The translations under genes were made by a program, and so were the position numbers. DNA of 64,000 nucleotides from Patagioenas fasciata (lineage: Eukaryota; Chordata; Aves; Columbiformes; Columbidae), in contig NC_092520.1 of NCBI RefSeq assembly GCF_037038585.1, forward strand, positions 215,001 through 279,000. Reading direction: 5' to 3'. Below the pieces are notes generated by a model. The model was given only the letters and a program-made list of their open reading frames with translations. It was not told the origin of the DNA and searched no databases. Shown here one piece after another: positions 1 to 11,927 of the stretch. Each line of letters opens with the position of its first letter. Position 1 is the first letter of the stretch.

Positions 1-117
1 GGATTCGGCTGGGATCGGTGTTATTTTCCTTCGGGTGGCTGGTATAGTGCTGTGGTTTGGATTTATGAGACGGATGTTGGTAGAACACCGCTGTTCTCAG
101 CCTGCCGCAGCCTGCCA

Positions 118-475
118 GGCGCTGGGAGGGAGCGGAGCCGGGGCAGCTGGCCCGAGCTGCACAGAGGGTGCTCCTTGCCGTACGGCATCGTGCGCGGTGT
201 ATGAACCGGAGCTGGCCGGGCAGACACCACTGCTCGGGGGCGGATTGGCTGTTGGTGTCATGCGTGGTGAGCAATTGCATTGTGCATCGCTTGTTGTGTA
301 TATTCTGTTATTATTTGCTCTTCATTCGCTGTGCTATTAAGCTGTTCTTATTTCAACCCACAAAGTTTTGGGCTATTTTCTTTCCCTTTCAATTCTCTCC
401 ATCCCATTTCAGGGTGGGGGAGAGCAAGCAGCTGCGTGGTCCGAGCGGCCAGGTGGGATTAAACCACAACAGCGG
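118..475 (+). mobile_element. LTR of an endogenous retrovirus, left copy
   Basis: This stretch is repeated with modest divergence at 3717-4062. Shared landmarks are a 'gcccgagctgcacagaggg' block, a 'gagcaattgcattgtgcatc' block, a T-rich part with 'gctattaa' that may hold the polyadenylation region, and an end close to 'ggattaaaccacaaca'. The order (unique part, AT-rich part, 'gtggtcc...taaacca' end) resembles LTRs of avian endogenous retroviruses. The left end is approximate because the two copies lose similarity gradually. Identification as an LTR rests on the direct repeat flanking retroviral sequence. Confidence 0.65.
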
Positions 476-3231
476 TGTCCAACATGGGCCTCAAAGCTTT
501 TGAGATAATAACAGATTAACTAGAGTATAATAAGGGATTTATATCTGTTAACAGTTATGGGTCATAATATTGATTCACCTGTTCTCAGTCCCAGTTTATC
601 CCATCTGCACCATGCCCTTGGTTTGCGATACATGTTAGTTTTGCAGTTTGCCGTGCTCTGCATTGATTACTGATGTTTTGCCTGGGAAACTTCTTAATAA
701 AGCAATAACCTTGAGCTTAATCTGGTTTTAGAACTTGGTACTGAAGCCACTACTGTAATTTGGGTACCATCTCATTGAGACAATTAGTAATCACACTTCT
801 TCCTCTGAGAGGTTTTTTGTGGAGGAAATACAGAGTGGCACCTTTGCTACCTTGTTCTGTGATGCTTCCTCCTTTATTACAATAACTTGTCAGTATCTTG
901 AACATCCTTGGGCAGTTAAAATACTTCTATTGGTATTTCTTGGAAATATCATTTTGATTTTGTCCAAGGTTAGCAAACAATTTAAGAATATCACCCGGAG
1001 ATCTGTCCTGAGGCTGGATAGTTGTAAGTGACAGGGTGTGTGGAACAGCATAGGCGAATGCCTAGGGGGGTGGGCACCTACAGCGTTTTGGGACTGCCCC
1101 CCTGAGCAAGCGCAGAGTCCTGAAGCACCGGTAGAGTATCTGGAAGCAGCGTGGCACATCGTGCCGCCCCAGGGAGACGGGGCTCACCGCGACGGCTGCG
1201 GCCCAACCGGGCCGCCGGGCCCGCTCAGCGCCGTTCAGCGCCCTCAGAAGGAGGAGCCGGCCTCCGGATCCGACAGCAACGCGACAACACGGTGGCCACT
1301 CCAGCCGCTGCGACAGGCACTGCAGCTGCTCCGGCCCCCACAATGGGCACCGTTGCTACTCAGACCCCGGCGACAGGCGCTGCCGATGCCGGAGGGCCAA
1401 CCCGTGCTGGTATCGGTCGCCCCTGTACAGAAGAGGAAAGCTTGGAAGTGAAGGTCAGCTTGTTTAGTAAGGGGTGACGAGAAAGCAGAGCCATCACGAG
1501 GAGGCGAGGAAGAAGAAGATGGCGAGATGGTCAACCACCCTGTGCCTGACCCTGAGTGAGCCGCAAGATGTGCAGAAAGATTTTGCCTGTCATCCAGGCA
1601 AGCACACTGTGACCTGGCTGCTCCGCTGCTGCAAGAAGGGGCCAATAGCCTGGAATTAGCGGGTAAGGAAGACAAGCAGCTGGGATCCCTGTCTAGGGAA
1701 GGAGGTATTGGCAGTGTGATCGGAAAAGGGGCACAATCCCTCAGCCTCTGGAGGCGACTCCCGTCAGACGTAAAGGAAAGGCCTCCCTTCGAGGGAGGTG
1801 TTAGAAGTAGCCCAGGAAAGTGGACTACTGTGGAGACGTATCCAGTAACCGAGGGAATTAGCTGCTTTAGAAGCGATTTATAGTGACCCCGACAATGTGC
1901 AGTTACCCAAAGATCCAGATGAAGTCCCGTGCACACAACCCACGCGGCAGAGGGTTGTACAGAGCACACCGTCATCATGTTCCGATTCACTGGCTGTACT
2001 GAGCTGGAAAGATGGAGAGGCACCAACGGTGGATGGCGCGGTTGTCAACTCCAGCAATACGAGGAAAATGTCTCTTACTCCCTCATCTCAACTGTGCAGA
2101 AATTACCGGATGTGATGGCTGAGAAACTGTCCTGGGAGTTCCAGCGATTCAAAGAAGATATGCCCTAGTCCGCACCTGTACGAACCAGTATCTCAGCTAC
2201 CAGGAGTAAGAGCTTTTCTGCTCCAGAGAGAGGATACAGAGGGTACACACTACAGGGCATCCTGTGGTTTTACTTGTGTGACCATGGAGAGGACGTGAGG
2301 AAGTGGGATGGAAAACCTACTTCAACACAGGTACCTGAGTTGGAAGGAAAACCAATCACAAATCCAGGTTCTTCCAGGAAGGCTGCTGCTCCCGTCTCAG
2401 TGCGCCGTTCCCCAGGCAGAGCATCCCAGGGAAGGAACTTCTGATTTATGTTTATAAGAAGTGAGTAACAGGGTGAGGTACAACCCACGTGTGCTACACG
2501 AACCCATTTGTTGGTAACAAATACTATGACCAGGACTGGAGGGGCCCTGCCTCCAGCCAGGTGGAGGAAGGGGACAACCAGGTCTATTGGACTGTGTGTG
2601 TTCGATAGCCTGACACAGCAAACTGTAAAAGACAAAGACACTGGGGCACAGTGTACCCTAATGCAATCAAGCTATAGAGGCACAGAACCCATCTGTATTC
2701 TGAAGCGACAGGATCCCAACAGACAACTGCATTGGAGGCTGAAGTGAGCCTCGCTGGGAATGAGTGGCAAACGCGCCCCATTGTGACTGGCCCAGAGGTG
2801 CATCCTGGGCATAGACTACCTCAGGAGAGGGTGTTCCGAGGACCAAAAGGGTGCTGATGGGCTTTTGGTATAGCTGCCTTGGAGACGGAGGAAATGAAAC
2901 AGTCCTGCTTTGCCTGGTCTCTTCAAGGACCTTTCTGTTGTGGGGCTGCAAAGGGTCAAAGAACAACAGGTGCCAGTTGCTACCACAACTGGTGGCAATA
3001 TCACACCAACCGAGACCCCTGACTCCCATCCAGCTGGAGAGCCAAGGAGTGATCAACAGGACTCACTCACCTTTTAAGGGTCCCATATGGTCAGTGCAAA
3101 CATCTAATGGAGAGTGGAGACTGACAGCAGATGACCGTGGCCTGAGTCTGATCGGGGTCACGCTGCTGCTGCGTGCTGCCGTGCTAGAGCTGCAGTGTGA
3201 GCTGGACTCAAAGGCACAGGTGGGGTACCAC
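476..3231 (+). mobile_element. Decayed endogenous retrovirus internal region (gag and 5' pol remnant)
   Basis: The region lies between two LTR-like direct repeats and reads as retroviral only in short, frame-shifted pieces. About 1700-2470 looks like remains of a gag-type polyprotein with acidic and proline-rich stretches. About 2755-3230 leads into the reverse transcriptase remnant. Stops occur throughout every frame and no ORF exceeds about 140 codons on the + strand, so nothing here can be expressed as a functional viral protein. The assignment to an ERVL-like avian family is inference from the overall look and is weak. The stretch 476-1040 shows nothing recognisable. Confidence 0.5.
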
Positions 3232-3440
3232 AACTGATATCGCTAAGGTGTTTTTCTCAGTCCCTCTGGTAGCAGAGCGCTAGCCACAGTTTGCTTTCCC
3301 CTGGAGGGGTGTCCAGTACACCTGAAATCGACTGCCCCGGGAGTGGAAACACAGCCATACCATCTGCCACGGACTGACCCAAACTGGACTGGAACAGGGT
3401 GAAGCTCTGGAACGCCTGCAGTACATCGATGATATAATCA
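3232..3440 (+). pseudogene. Retroviral reverse transcriptase fragment, broken
   Basis: One frame reads as the central part of a retroviral reverse transcriptase and ends at the catalytic YIDDI motif (3422-3436), the YxDD box of the polymerase active site. In-frame stops at about 3281 (TAG) and 3323 (TGA) interrupt it. Sequence past the YIDDI box is not pol: CR1-like sequence begins at once. The piece is dead by stops and by loss of everything downstream (RNase H, integrase). Confidence 0.75.
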
Positions 3441-3640
3441 CCTGTTCTGTTTAATCTCTTTATCAATGATCTGGATGATCTGGGGATCAAGTGCCCCCTC
3501 AGTAAGTCTGCAGATGACACCAAGCTGGGCAGGTGTGTTGATCTGCTGAGGGCAGGAAGGCCATACAGAGGGATCCGGCCCGGCTGGATCGATGGGCCGA
3601 GGCCAGTTGTCTGAGGGTCACCGAGGCCAAGTGCCGGGTC
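3441..3640 (+). mobile_element. CR1 LINE fragment inside the ERV
   Basis: The sequence reads like the CR1 reverse transcriptase segment with an '[11 protein letters not shown]' start and a nearby 'SADDTKLG' motif, typical of avian CR1 ORF2. It directly abuts the retroviral YIDDI box and runs towards the right LTR. CR1 either inserted here or replaced the 3' pol and env part by a deletion. The right edge (about 3640-3716) is uncertain. Confidence 0.7.
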
Positions 3641-3716
3641 CTGCGTGTGGGTCACGACAACCCAATGAACGCTGCGGGCTCGCAGAAGAGTGGCCGGAAA
3701 GCGCCCGGTGGAAGAG

Positions 3717-4062
3717 GCGCTGGCAGCGTCCTGGCCAGGACAGCTGGCCCGAGCTGCACAGAGGGTGCTCCTTACCATACGGCATCGTGCTCGGCGTATC
3801 AACCGGAGTTGGCCGGGGCAGATACCACTGCTCGGGGGTGGATTGGCTGTTGGTGTCATGAGTGGTGAGCAATTGCATTGTGCATCGCTTGTTTTGTATA
3901 TTCTGTTATTATTTGCTCTTCATTTGCTGTGCTATTAAACTGTTCTATCTCAACCCATTAGGTGTTTTCTTCTTTCCCCTTTGAGTCTCTCCGCCGTCTC
4001 ACTTGGGGTCGGGAGCGAGTGAGCAGCTGTGTGGTCCTAGTTGCAGGCTGGAGTTAAACCAG
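3717..4062 (+). mobile_element. LTR of an endogenous retrovirus, right copy
   Basis: This is a direct repeat of 118-475 in the same orientation, with the same landmark blocks in the same order. It ends near 'gctggagttaaaccagcc'. The two copies differ by many substitutions and small indels, so the provirus is old, because LTRs are identical at insertion. This copy bounds the element on the right. Confidence 0.65.
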
Positions 4063-6195
4063 CCTTTACAAATACTGCACATTCAATTTCCATCACTAAA
4101 GCTGCAGGAATATAATTTCCCTATTGCTCTGTGTGCTTCTGTTTGGTCAGTCCATCCTTCTTGCAGATTATTAATCAAGGTACCAAACAGCATTGATAGA
4201 GATATTAAAATGATTCGATTCCTCAGTAGGAAGATCATCTGGTTGGCAGGAATAATAAGGTGTGCAGATAGAGACTGAGAAACAATGGTCTATACAGTAG
4301 GTCTCTGTGTTTAGTTTATAGTAACCTGTTGGTTGAATATGAATCAGCTGAGGGCATGTTATGGCAAAAACTAAATAACATCATATGAAATGATATAAAC
4401 AGGAATACGTCTTGCAGGATGCATGAAGTCACGTTTCTGGTCTGCTTTGCTGTGATAAGGCCCTTAGCCACCGCGCTCTGCGCAGGCTTAGTGCACTTCA
4501 GAGAACACAGACAAACCTCAGCAAGTCCGGAAGAAAGGATCAGAGGTTGAGAAAGTACAATTCGGAAAGATTAAATGCTCTGGGGCAGTTTAGCTTAACA
4601 AAGAGTAAGAAAATACGATAACTGCCTTGATTTGTAAAAGACAGTTGCAGAGAACAATCTATTTCCAGTGTTCACGACAGATGGAACAGAAAATAATGGG
4701 TTTAAATAATCGCAAAGAAAACGTAGCAGTGAACAGATTGACGGGCAGGTTTGTGATGTCTCCGTGCGGGAGGCCTTTCAGCGCTCGCTGGGGCCCGGTG
4801 CGCGTCTGCTGAGCGCCCAGCCGAACCTCGCGAGCTGCACGAGGGAAGCCAAAACCCACCGTTCAAAATCTGCTTGTGCCGTGCTGTTCAAAGAGTGTCT
4901 GCAAAGAATGTAACGCTGTCTCACTGCCCATCTTGTCCTTCCGTGCTTTTTGTTGTAGCTGCCTCCTTGTCTCAACTTTGATTATTTTGTCTTCTGGGCC
5001 TGAATTGTCTTATTGCTCCACTTAAGTCTTGACCTTTAGATGCTGCTATAACTTAAAATGGTACCAAATGGGCGGTTTGGGAAGTCCCCATCTGGATTAC
5101 AAGAGGGGTGCTGGCTGGGAATACAGGAACTGGCAAAACTAAGAACAAGTCGGGGGCTCGGACAGGTGAAACGGTGACCGCTGGGACTCCCGGCCTGCAA
5201 GATGCGCGGTACGATGTACGCTCAAGGCAAGGAGGCAGCAAGGACCAGCAGGATGAGCCCGACTGTCTCACAGGTTTGCTGTGCTAGAGAATTTCTCCAA
5301 AAGCAGGCAAGGCTGACAATGATTGTTCAGGGCGTTCCGGACGGTGCTGGGTAGAGCCCTGGAGAGCAGCCCGTAGCAGTCCTCACCAGGCTACCCCGAG
5401 AAAGATGGGAAGCAGGGGAGGAGGCTGCTGGGCAGCCGTACTTCAACCACGACGTAGTGTGTGGCATTAAACCACTGCTCAGTCCGGCTGCTTCCGACAC
5501 AGCCAGAGCTTCAGCAGATTTCCAGGATTGTAAACATTCCCATAAAAAATTAACAGAAGCTATGAACTTTACCTGCTTTACCCTAAAACCATCCAGCACG
5601 TGCAGCCCAGGGCAGTACATTCAGGGCTTGAGGCTCCTCATGATCAAATCCCATGGCAAGAACTTTGTGTGACAGGAGCTCTGCATCCATCTGGGCGTGC
5701 AGGAGATGCAGGAGAACCCGTACACTGTAGGGTGCAAACTGTCTGCCCAGTTACGCCCAGCAGCAGTGTGCCAGGCAGCATTTCCTTTGGCCAAGCTGTG
5801 AATGGAGATGTAAAGCTGAGGTACCAGCTCCATTTGCCAGGTGAAATGATCTTGCAACTCTTTACATTTCATGGATTTCAAGGGCACTCCAAATGGCAGA
5901 GGCAGACTTGGGATCTCACCAGAAAACTCGCTCCCGCATTAGGGAGAGCTGTCCCTGACCTCCCTCCCTGCCTTCGCCCCTTGCCTGGCCGTGGCTGTAC
6001 CTGGCAGGTGCCTGCTTGTGTTTCTAACCTGCACTCTGAGCGCAGGAAGCCTCTGCTTGCCGCGAGCGTCCGGGAACCGGAGCCTAAGCACATCCAGAAG
6101 GATTTCCTGCCCGGGCTTCCGAGCCAGACCCGGCCTGCGGGAGTGGGAGCCCCTGAGCGGCTGACAGCCCCACTGGCTGCCCGTGGCTCCCGCCC
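4063..6195. other. Stretch with no recognised feature
   Basis: Mixed-composition sequence with only short ORFs. I see no exon with convincing splice sites, no RNA gene and no clear transposon. The last few hundred bases grow GC-rich before the 22-bp array begins. Confidence 0.5.
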
Positions 6196-6661
6196 GGCCA
6201 GGGGCAATGTGCCATCCAGCCAGGGGCAATGTGCCATCCAGCCAGGGGCAATGTGCCATCCAGCCAGGGGCAACCTGCCATCCAGCCAGGGGCAATGTGT
6301 CATCCAGCCAGGGGCAACCTGCTGTCCGGCCAGGGGCAACCTGCCGTCCGGCCGGGGGCAACCTGCCGTCCAGCCAGGGGCAACCTGCCATCCAGCCAGG
6401 GGCAATGTGTCATCCAGCCAGGGGCAACCTGCCATCCAGCCAGGGGCAACCTGCCATCCAGCCAGGGGCAATGTGTCATCCAGCCAGGGGCAACCTGTCA
6501 TCCAGCCAGGGGCAACCTGCCATCTGGCCAGGGGCAACCTGCCATCCAGCCAGGGGCAACCTGCCGTCCAGCCAGGGGCAACCTGCCATCTGGCCAGGGG
6601 CAACCTGCCGTCCAGCCAGGGGCAACCTGCCATCCAGCCAGGGGCAACCTGCCATCCAGCA
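6196..6661. repeat. Minisatellite, 22-bp unit, about 21 copies
   Basis: Tandem units built on 'gccaggggcaacctgccat' followed by 'cca', with variants 'aatgtg' for 'aacctg' and 'ccgtc' for 'ccatc'. Because 22 is not a multiple of three, three units make a 22-codon period and several frames on both strands stay open. This produces long artefact ORFs rich in Pro, Gly and Trp. Confidence 0.95.
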
Positions 6662-8199
6662 GGAAGGTGCTAAACGGGCAGACCAGCTCCCACCTGCTGT
6701 GCACGAGCATGGGAACACGCAACGCCTGGTCTGGGTGGGGATGTGCGCAGCTCGTGGTGGTGGCAGAACAGCAGCATGAGAGACCCCACCACAGTGCAGG
6801 ATTTGCCTGTAGGTCTAGGGAAACACAAAGCATGCGGACAGAATGTTTCCTGTGCTGCTTTCCAGCCATGCTCTGGTCACTACTGGCTCCAGTTCGCCGT
6901 GTTTCAGCAGCTCCTGCGTTATTTCAACTTCTGAAGTTCACCCAAGCAGTGATTAACCCAAAGAACTCTGTCATCTTCAACTCTTGCTCCCGTCTCTGTA
7001 CCCCGGTCTTTACATCACTAATAATTCTATCAAAAGGCAGTCCTGCCCCAACTTTTACTACTACCAGTAGCCTTCTGCCCTGAGTAGCTGAATAGCCAAT
7101 TTCTACTCTTATTTCTGTGTCTAGTTGCTCTTACAAGACATGGTTTGACTTAGATTGTTCTACCAGTTTACACACAGTTCCAAAGATACAGAATGTCAGA
7201 AAGACTGTACAAGGTCTCTCTGAATGTCCAAGCGCATGATACGGGTCTGTTCTCCCCTCTCTTGCCAAGAGGCTCCAAGAATATATAGTACTTTAGAATT
7301 TACTAGAAGACCAAAAGGAATACATGATTTTCAGCCTCTAAGTAGCGACAACGCTTGTGTACAACATCACTTGTGTGCACGAACACCGCAGATGCTGAAG
7401 GGAGGAAGAATGGAGTGAGTGACCAGGAAAACGCAGATTGCCTGGGGTAGTGTAAAGGACTGAAAGCAGATTTTAAATGTACTGTCATTTGAAAACATGA
7501 CAGTAAATGGCAAATGTGATCAAATGCAGCAAGCTTGCCAAATCATGCCAGACCAGTACATTAGACAGCCTGATCTGTGATTTTTGGGGGTGGGCAGGAA
7601 GAAAGGTTGATCAGACTGTCTGAGCTGCAGCGCCACAGGAGCACACGAGGAACTGATTCAAATGGAGAAGACAGAGATTAATACAAAACTGTCAGATATG
7701 TGAGACTGGCAAAAGAAACTAATGGTAAATGAGAAGTTTTGTGCCTCGGGAAATGCTCGGTCTTGTCAAGGGTCAGTTCAGAGTCCGTCTATTTCATTTT
7801 TTGTCAGTAAATATCTCAAAAGACAGAAAACAATATACTGATGAAGTTGATCAGTGACACAAATTAAGAGATGAGTAAAGCAGGTGACCAGAACGTCATA
7901 AAAGCGAAGGGCTGTTATTAAGCAGTAGCATAGCAGGCACTGGGTGAAGGTCACGGAGCCCTGGCAGACAGCCGTTCGCGGCTCAAAGCGGGGTCGGGGG
8001 CACACGGTCCAGCTCTGGTTTGGAGGCGGGCAGTGATCCGATCGGCCTCAGGAGCTCGCAAGGGGCAGAGGGCTCCGCGGCCCCTGTGAGCAGCTTCTGC
8101 CGGCGCTACGTTACCGTCCCTGTGCAAAACCTGCCCGATGTTCCACCATCTTCGAAATTTGTCCTTCAGGTAGCAGCAGGATGCCATTAAAAAGCACCC
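6662..8199. other. Stretch with no recognised feature
   Basis: AT-richer sequence with short ORFs only. No family recognised. Confidence 0.5.
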
Positions 8200-8830
8200 T
8201 AGCCTACTCATCCCGGACTGAGCACGCCAAGCTTCTTTGGTCCCTCTTCACAAACAGATCGTGTGTCCAGGACCCTACCTATCTCCTACAGCGTTTCCAT
8301 ATCCCTCAGGAGCAGGGAGAGCCAAAAATGTCCGCAGAACTCCAGGTGTGGCTTCACCACCGCCCAAGTGGAGGGGGATTATTTCCCTTGGTGTGCTGCT
8401 CGCCCTGCTCCCCGTGCAGAGCAGCGAGCTCTTGGCCTTCTCGGCAGCGGGAGCGTTCTCTTGGCTCCGAATTCCACGTCCACCCTACTCCACGTTCTTT
8501 TCAGCAGGACTGCAGCTCGGGTCCCAGCCTGTGCCAGTTATGGGGTTATTCTGACCAGGTGCAGAACTATACTTCTTAATTAAACTTCATGAGGTTTCTG
8601 CTGATCCAGTTCTTTGATTTCCTGGACCAAAGCTCTGCCATGCAACGTCAGCCGCTCCTGCTAGTGTCATCTGCAACCTCGCGCTCTGTCATCATAGAAC
8701 ATTAATGAAGGTACTGAGCAATATCGGATCCCAAATCAATGCTTGGTGTACTTGGTTGGCTGGCTGGCACCAACCCCATGTTAAGTCATTGATCACTACC
8801 CTTTAAACCCAGAGGGGCAGCCGGTTTTCA
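8200..8830 (-). mobile_element. Old CR1 LINE fragment
   Basis: Read on the minus strand, two blocks follow the order of a CR1 ORF2 3' half. One is around 8590-8830 ('taaacttcatgaggtttctg', 'gtcatctgcaacctc', 'attaatgaaggtactgagca'). The other is around 8270-8450 ('actccaggtgtggcttcacc', then the 'ggggattatttccctt' part). The divergence is high, so this is an ancient insertion. The edges are approximate. Confidence 0.65.
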
Positions 8831-10189
8831 GCCAGCCTAACGCTCCCTTCATTCCGCCCGTACTTCATCAGTTCAAGACTCCCGCTAGCCCAGGGTGGCT
8901 ACAAGGGGATGCACAGGAACGTGGGAGAGAAGAGAAGGATCATACACGATATTTCACCCAAGCGCACCTCCAGACCCAACTCTTGGTGACTCTCAGACTT
9001 CTGGAGCTGGAGCTGGTTTCCTCTGTTCAGGAACCCTCTAAGAATTTCTCCTCTGTGAACTAATTCAGGCATCTCTTGGGCCGATGTAAATTCTGAGCAT
9101 CCACAGCGTTCTATGGCGCGAAGTTCCCCTGGTCACAGCCCCTCACCTGAGGCACTACCTGGCTGTGTTTGGTTTGATGTTGGCTTTATTAGCCTCGTTG
9201 CACGCCTCTTTTACGTTGGAAGACACAGGGAACAAAATGAGCTTCACAGAGCTGAACAAAACCACTCTCCACAGACCACCTGTGATTTCATCGTCCTCTT
9301 CATATCCCCTCATTTGTCTCCTTTCCAGAATGGAGACTGAATTGTTCCATGCATTGAAATGACCTAGACCGTTATCATCCTCACATCTGAACTTTTTCCT
9401 GCCTTCTCGTGGCCTTCTGGAGATAGATGTAGGGGAAATAAACTGAATATATGATAGACGGATGAATATATGATAAAAATTGTAAGATGCGCTGATCAGG
9501 GTCAAAAGGATTCAGTTTCTCCAGGGTACCTTTAGACCAGTAAAAGTAATCCAGAGTTGCATTTTATTTCTCAATGAGCTCAAACTATGTGCTGTTCAGG
9601 AAGGGATGCAGACATGCAAATCTCGAAGGGTTCCTCCTCCATGAAATTAGGGTGTTGGTCCATATTCTCTATTCAAGTTGATTGTCACTGATGGAAACAC
9701 CTAGACATTCTCCTGATGAAGCAGGCTGACCCGTCACCTCTACAGCACATGGTATTAGCGGTGGACCATCACAGACAGAGGCGAATGGCAGTTTCTCTAC
9801 CAAGAAATAAAAGGCCACCATAGTGACTACTGGCCCAGGCCCTGAGTGGCCCCCTGGGCACATCAGTACTGCTGTGACCTGGCCAGTCTGGAGCAGAGAA
9901 CAGTCAGACAACAGCCACTGCTGGTGAAGCCTGGACAGTCACTCACCAGAGTCCTGCTTAGTACAGACTGGTGGGGCCCCAGATTAGTGAGTACAGATCA
10001 GTTTTAGTACAGATTGGTGGGGCCCCAATAACTCACAGACAAGTACCTTCCAGCCTGGACATCAGAAGCCCTGATGCGAATCAAGGTGTTGGCAGGTTAC
10101 TGGTTCTTGGACTCTGGGCTCAGGAAGGAACTGTGGTAGAGAGCAAAGAATGGGCTGTGCTTCTGTGACCATGTCCCCACATCACCTCG
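8831..10189. other. Stretch with no recognised gene
   Basis: No exon or transposon recognised. Around 9958-10032 a phrase containing 'gattggtggggcccca' (first copy 'gactggtggggcccca') occurs twice about 50 bp apart, a small local duplication. Confidence 0.45.
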
Positions 10190-11480
10190 ATGTCACCCAC
10201 AGCATGTCCTGCGCAGCCCTGTCCTTGCCCTGTCCCATTCCACCGCTGCTCTGCCCCTTGCTCCTGCCCACCCCTTCCCATTTCCCCGGGCTCCCGGCGC
10301 CCATTGCTTCCTCCCCATCTCTCTGTACCCCGGCTCCAGCCCTTCCTCGCCCTCCGTGCCGGCCTCTCCCGGACACCGCTGCCGGTGCCGTCCTGCCCCG
10401 TGCCCGCCACGCCGTCCCACCGCTCCGGTCCCCCGCCCGGGGCCACTCGGGGGCTGCGCTCTGCCGGCGCGCTCCGGTGGCGGGGCGGGGATGGGGGCGG
10501 CGGGGGGAGCGGGGGGCTGAGGGCGGCGCTGGGTCGGGTTTCAGCAGGAGCCTCCGCGCCGAGCCAGCGCCGACCCGCCGCCTGCCGCCGAGCGCTCCGC
10601 GGGGCGACCGCGGCACCGGGGCAGCCGCGGCACCGGGAGGCCGGCTCGCCGGAGCACCGGGGCGGCCGTGGCACAGGAGGGCATCGGAGCGCGGGGGGAA
10701 CCGGAGCAGCCAGCACTACCGAAGCGACCGCGGCACCGGAGCACCGGGGCACCAGAGCGGCTGCGGGACGTCTTGGCGGGGCCGGATCCTGCGGGATGTG
10801 AGCGCCGCCAGCGCGGGACGCACGGTGTAAGTGCCAGCGCCGGGACCGACCCTCTCCTGCTGCCCCGCCGCCCTCGCCCGCTGCTCCGCACGTCGGCATC
10901 GCCGCACGCTGGGCCGGGCCGGGCGGGACCAGGACCGGGACCGGGACTCGGACCGGGACCGGTCGCTTTGTTCTGCCTCCGCTGCGCAGACAATGGGGCG
11001 GGGAGGGGGGGCGCGCCCGCGGCGGCGCAGCTCCACGGATCCGCGGCCGGAGCGGCTCCACGGACCCGCGGCCGGAGCGGCCTCGCCCGCGGCGCGACGG
11101 CAGCGGGGCCGGCGCTGGCAGGGGACGAGCGGGACGGGGCGGGCGCGGGGCCGCGGTGCCGCCGCAGGGGCAGACCCGCCGCGGGGCGGGCGCGCAGCGG
11201 TCGCGGCGGAGGAGCCGCGGAGGCGCCGGGCGGGGGCTGCGGTCCCGAGCGGAGCGGGGCCGGCGCTGGCAGAGCTCCGGCACGGAGGGTGCGCCGTGCG
11301 GGACGTCCGGGAGCGCCCGGGCACCGAGCTGTGCACGGGGACTGGGAGCAGCAGCAGAAGCCCCAGGCGGGGCAGGGGGCCCCGGGAGCCGGAGGGTCCG
11401 GGATGCCCAGGAGATCTGAGGGTGTTAGAAACCCTGACGGCCTGATAGCAGCGGTGGACAGGGAGCAGAAAGGCTCTGCA
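10190..11480 (+). promoter_or_regulatory. Large CpG island, candidate promoter / 5' untranslated exon
   Basis: About 1.3 kb of very GC- and CpG-rich sequence (densest about 10400-11330) with many GC boxes and short 'gcaccgg' phrases. A good splice donor, 'cacggtgtaagtg' (GT at 10827), follows the densest part. It could therefore be a promoter plus noncoding first exon feeding the DCHS1 acceptor at 15117, which lies 4.3 kb downstream on the same strand. This is inference. Long ORFs on both strands here reflect lack of AT-rich stop codons and are not supported as genes. Confidence 0.45.
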
Positions 11481-11713
11481 GCACCTCTGTGATGAGCAGA
11501 CGGTATGGCAGGGCCCAGGCCGATGCTGGGATGCATGTGGACTGGGATTGTGGGAACTGGATAATGTGTGAGGAAATTTTATTAGAGCTTCCTTTGTGGG
11601 GGAAGTGTTTTCCGAGACACGACAGCCTGCAGGAAGCCCTGGTGTGGCACAGAAATGGGATGCAAGGGGTGCAGTGGAGCTTGACTGCATCCTCATGAGA
11701 GGATGGTCGCCAC

Positions 11714-11927
11714 TGCTGGTCACTGCTCAGAGCTGTGTCAGGGGGAGCTGAGGCTGTGTGCCTGGGGGAGTGAGCGGTACAGTGCTGGTCACTGCTCAGA
11801 GCTGTGTCAGAGGGACGTGAGGCTGTGTGCCTGGGGGAGCGAGCGGTACGGTGCTGGTCACTGCTCAGAGCTGTGTCAGGGGGAGCTGAGGCTGTGTGCC
11901 TGGGGGAGCGAGCGGTACAGTGCTGGT
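11714..11927. repeat. Tandem repeat, 69-bp unit, three copies
   Basis: The phrase 'tgctggtcactgctcagagc' starts at 11714, 11783 and 11852, and a truncated fourth start appears at 11921, giving an exact 69-bp period (23 codons). Units differ by a few substitutions only. Confidence 0.95.

Noticed and set aside
10120-11536. Minus-strand ORFs of 331-387 codons and + ORFs of 200-270 codons over the CpG island
   Set aside because: High GC content removes stops in all frames. The peptides are low-complexity Arg/Pro/Ala and match no family I know.
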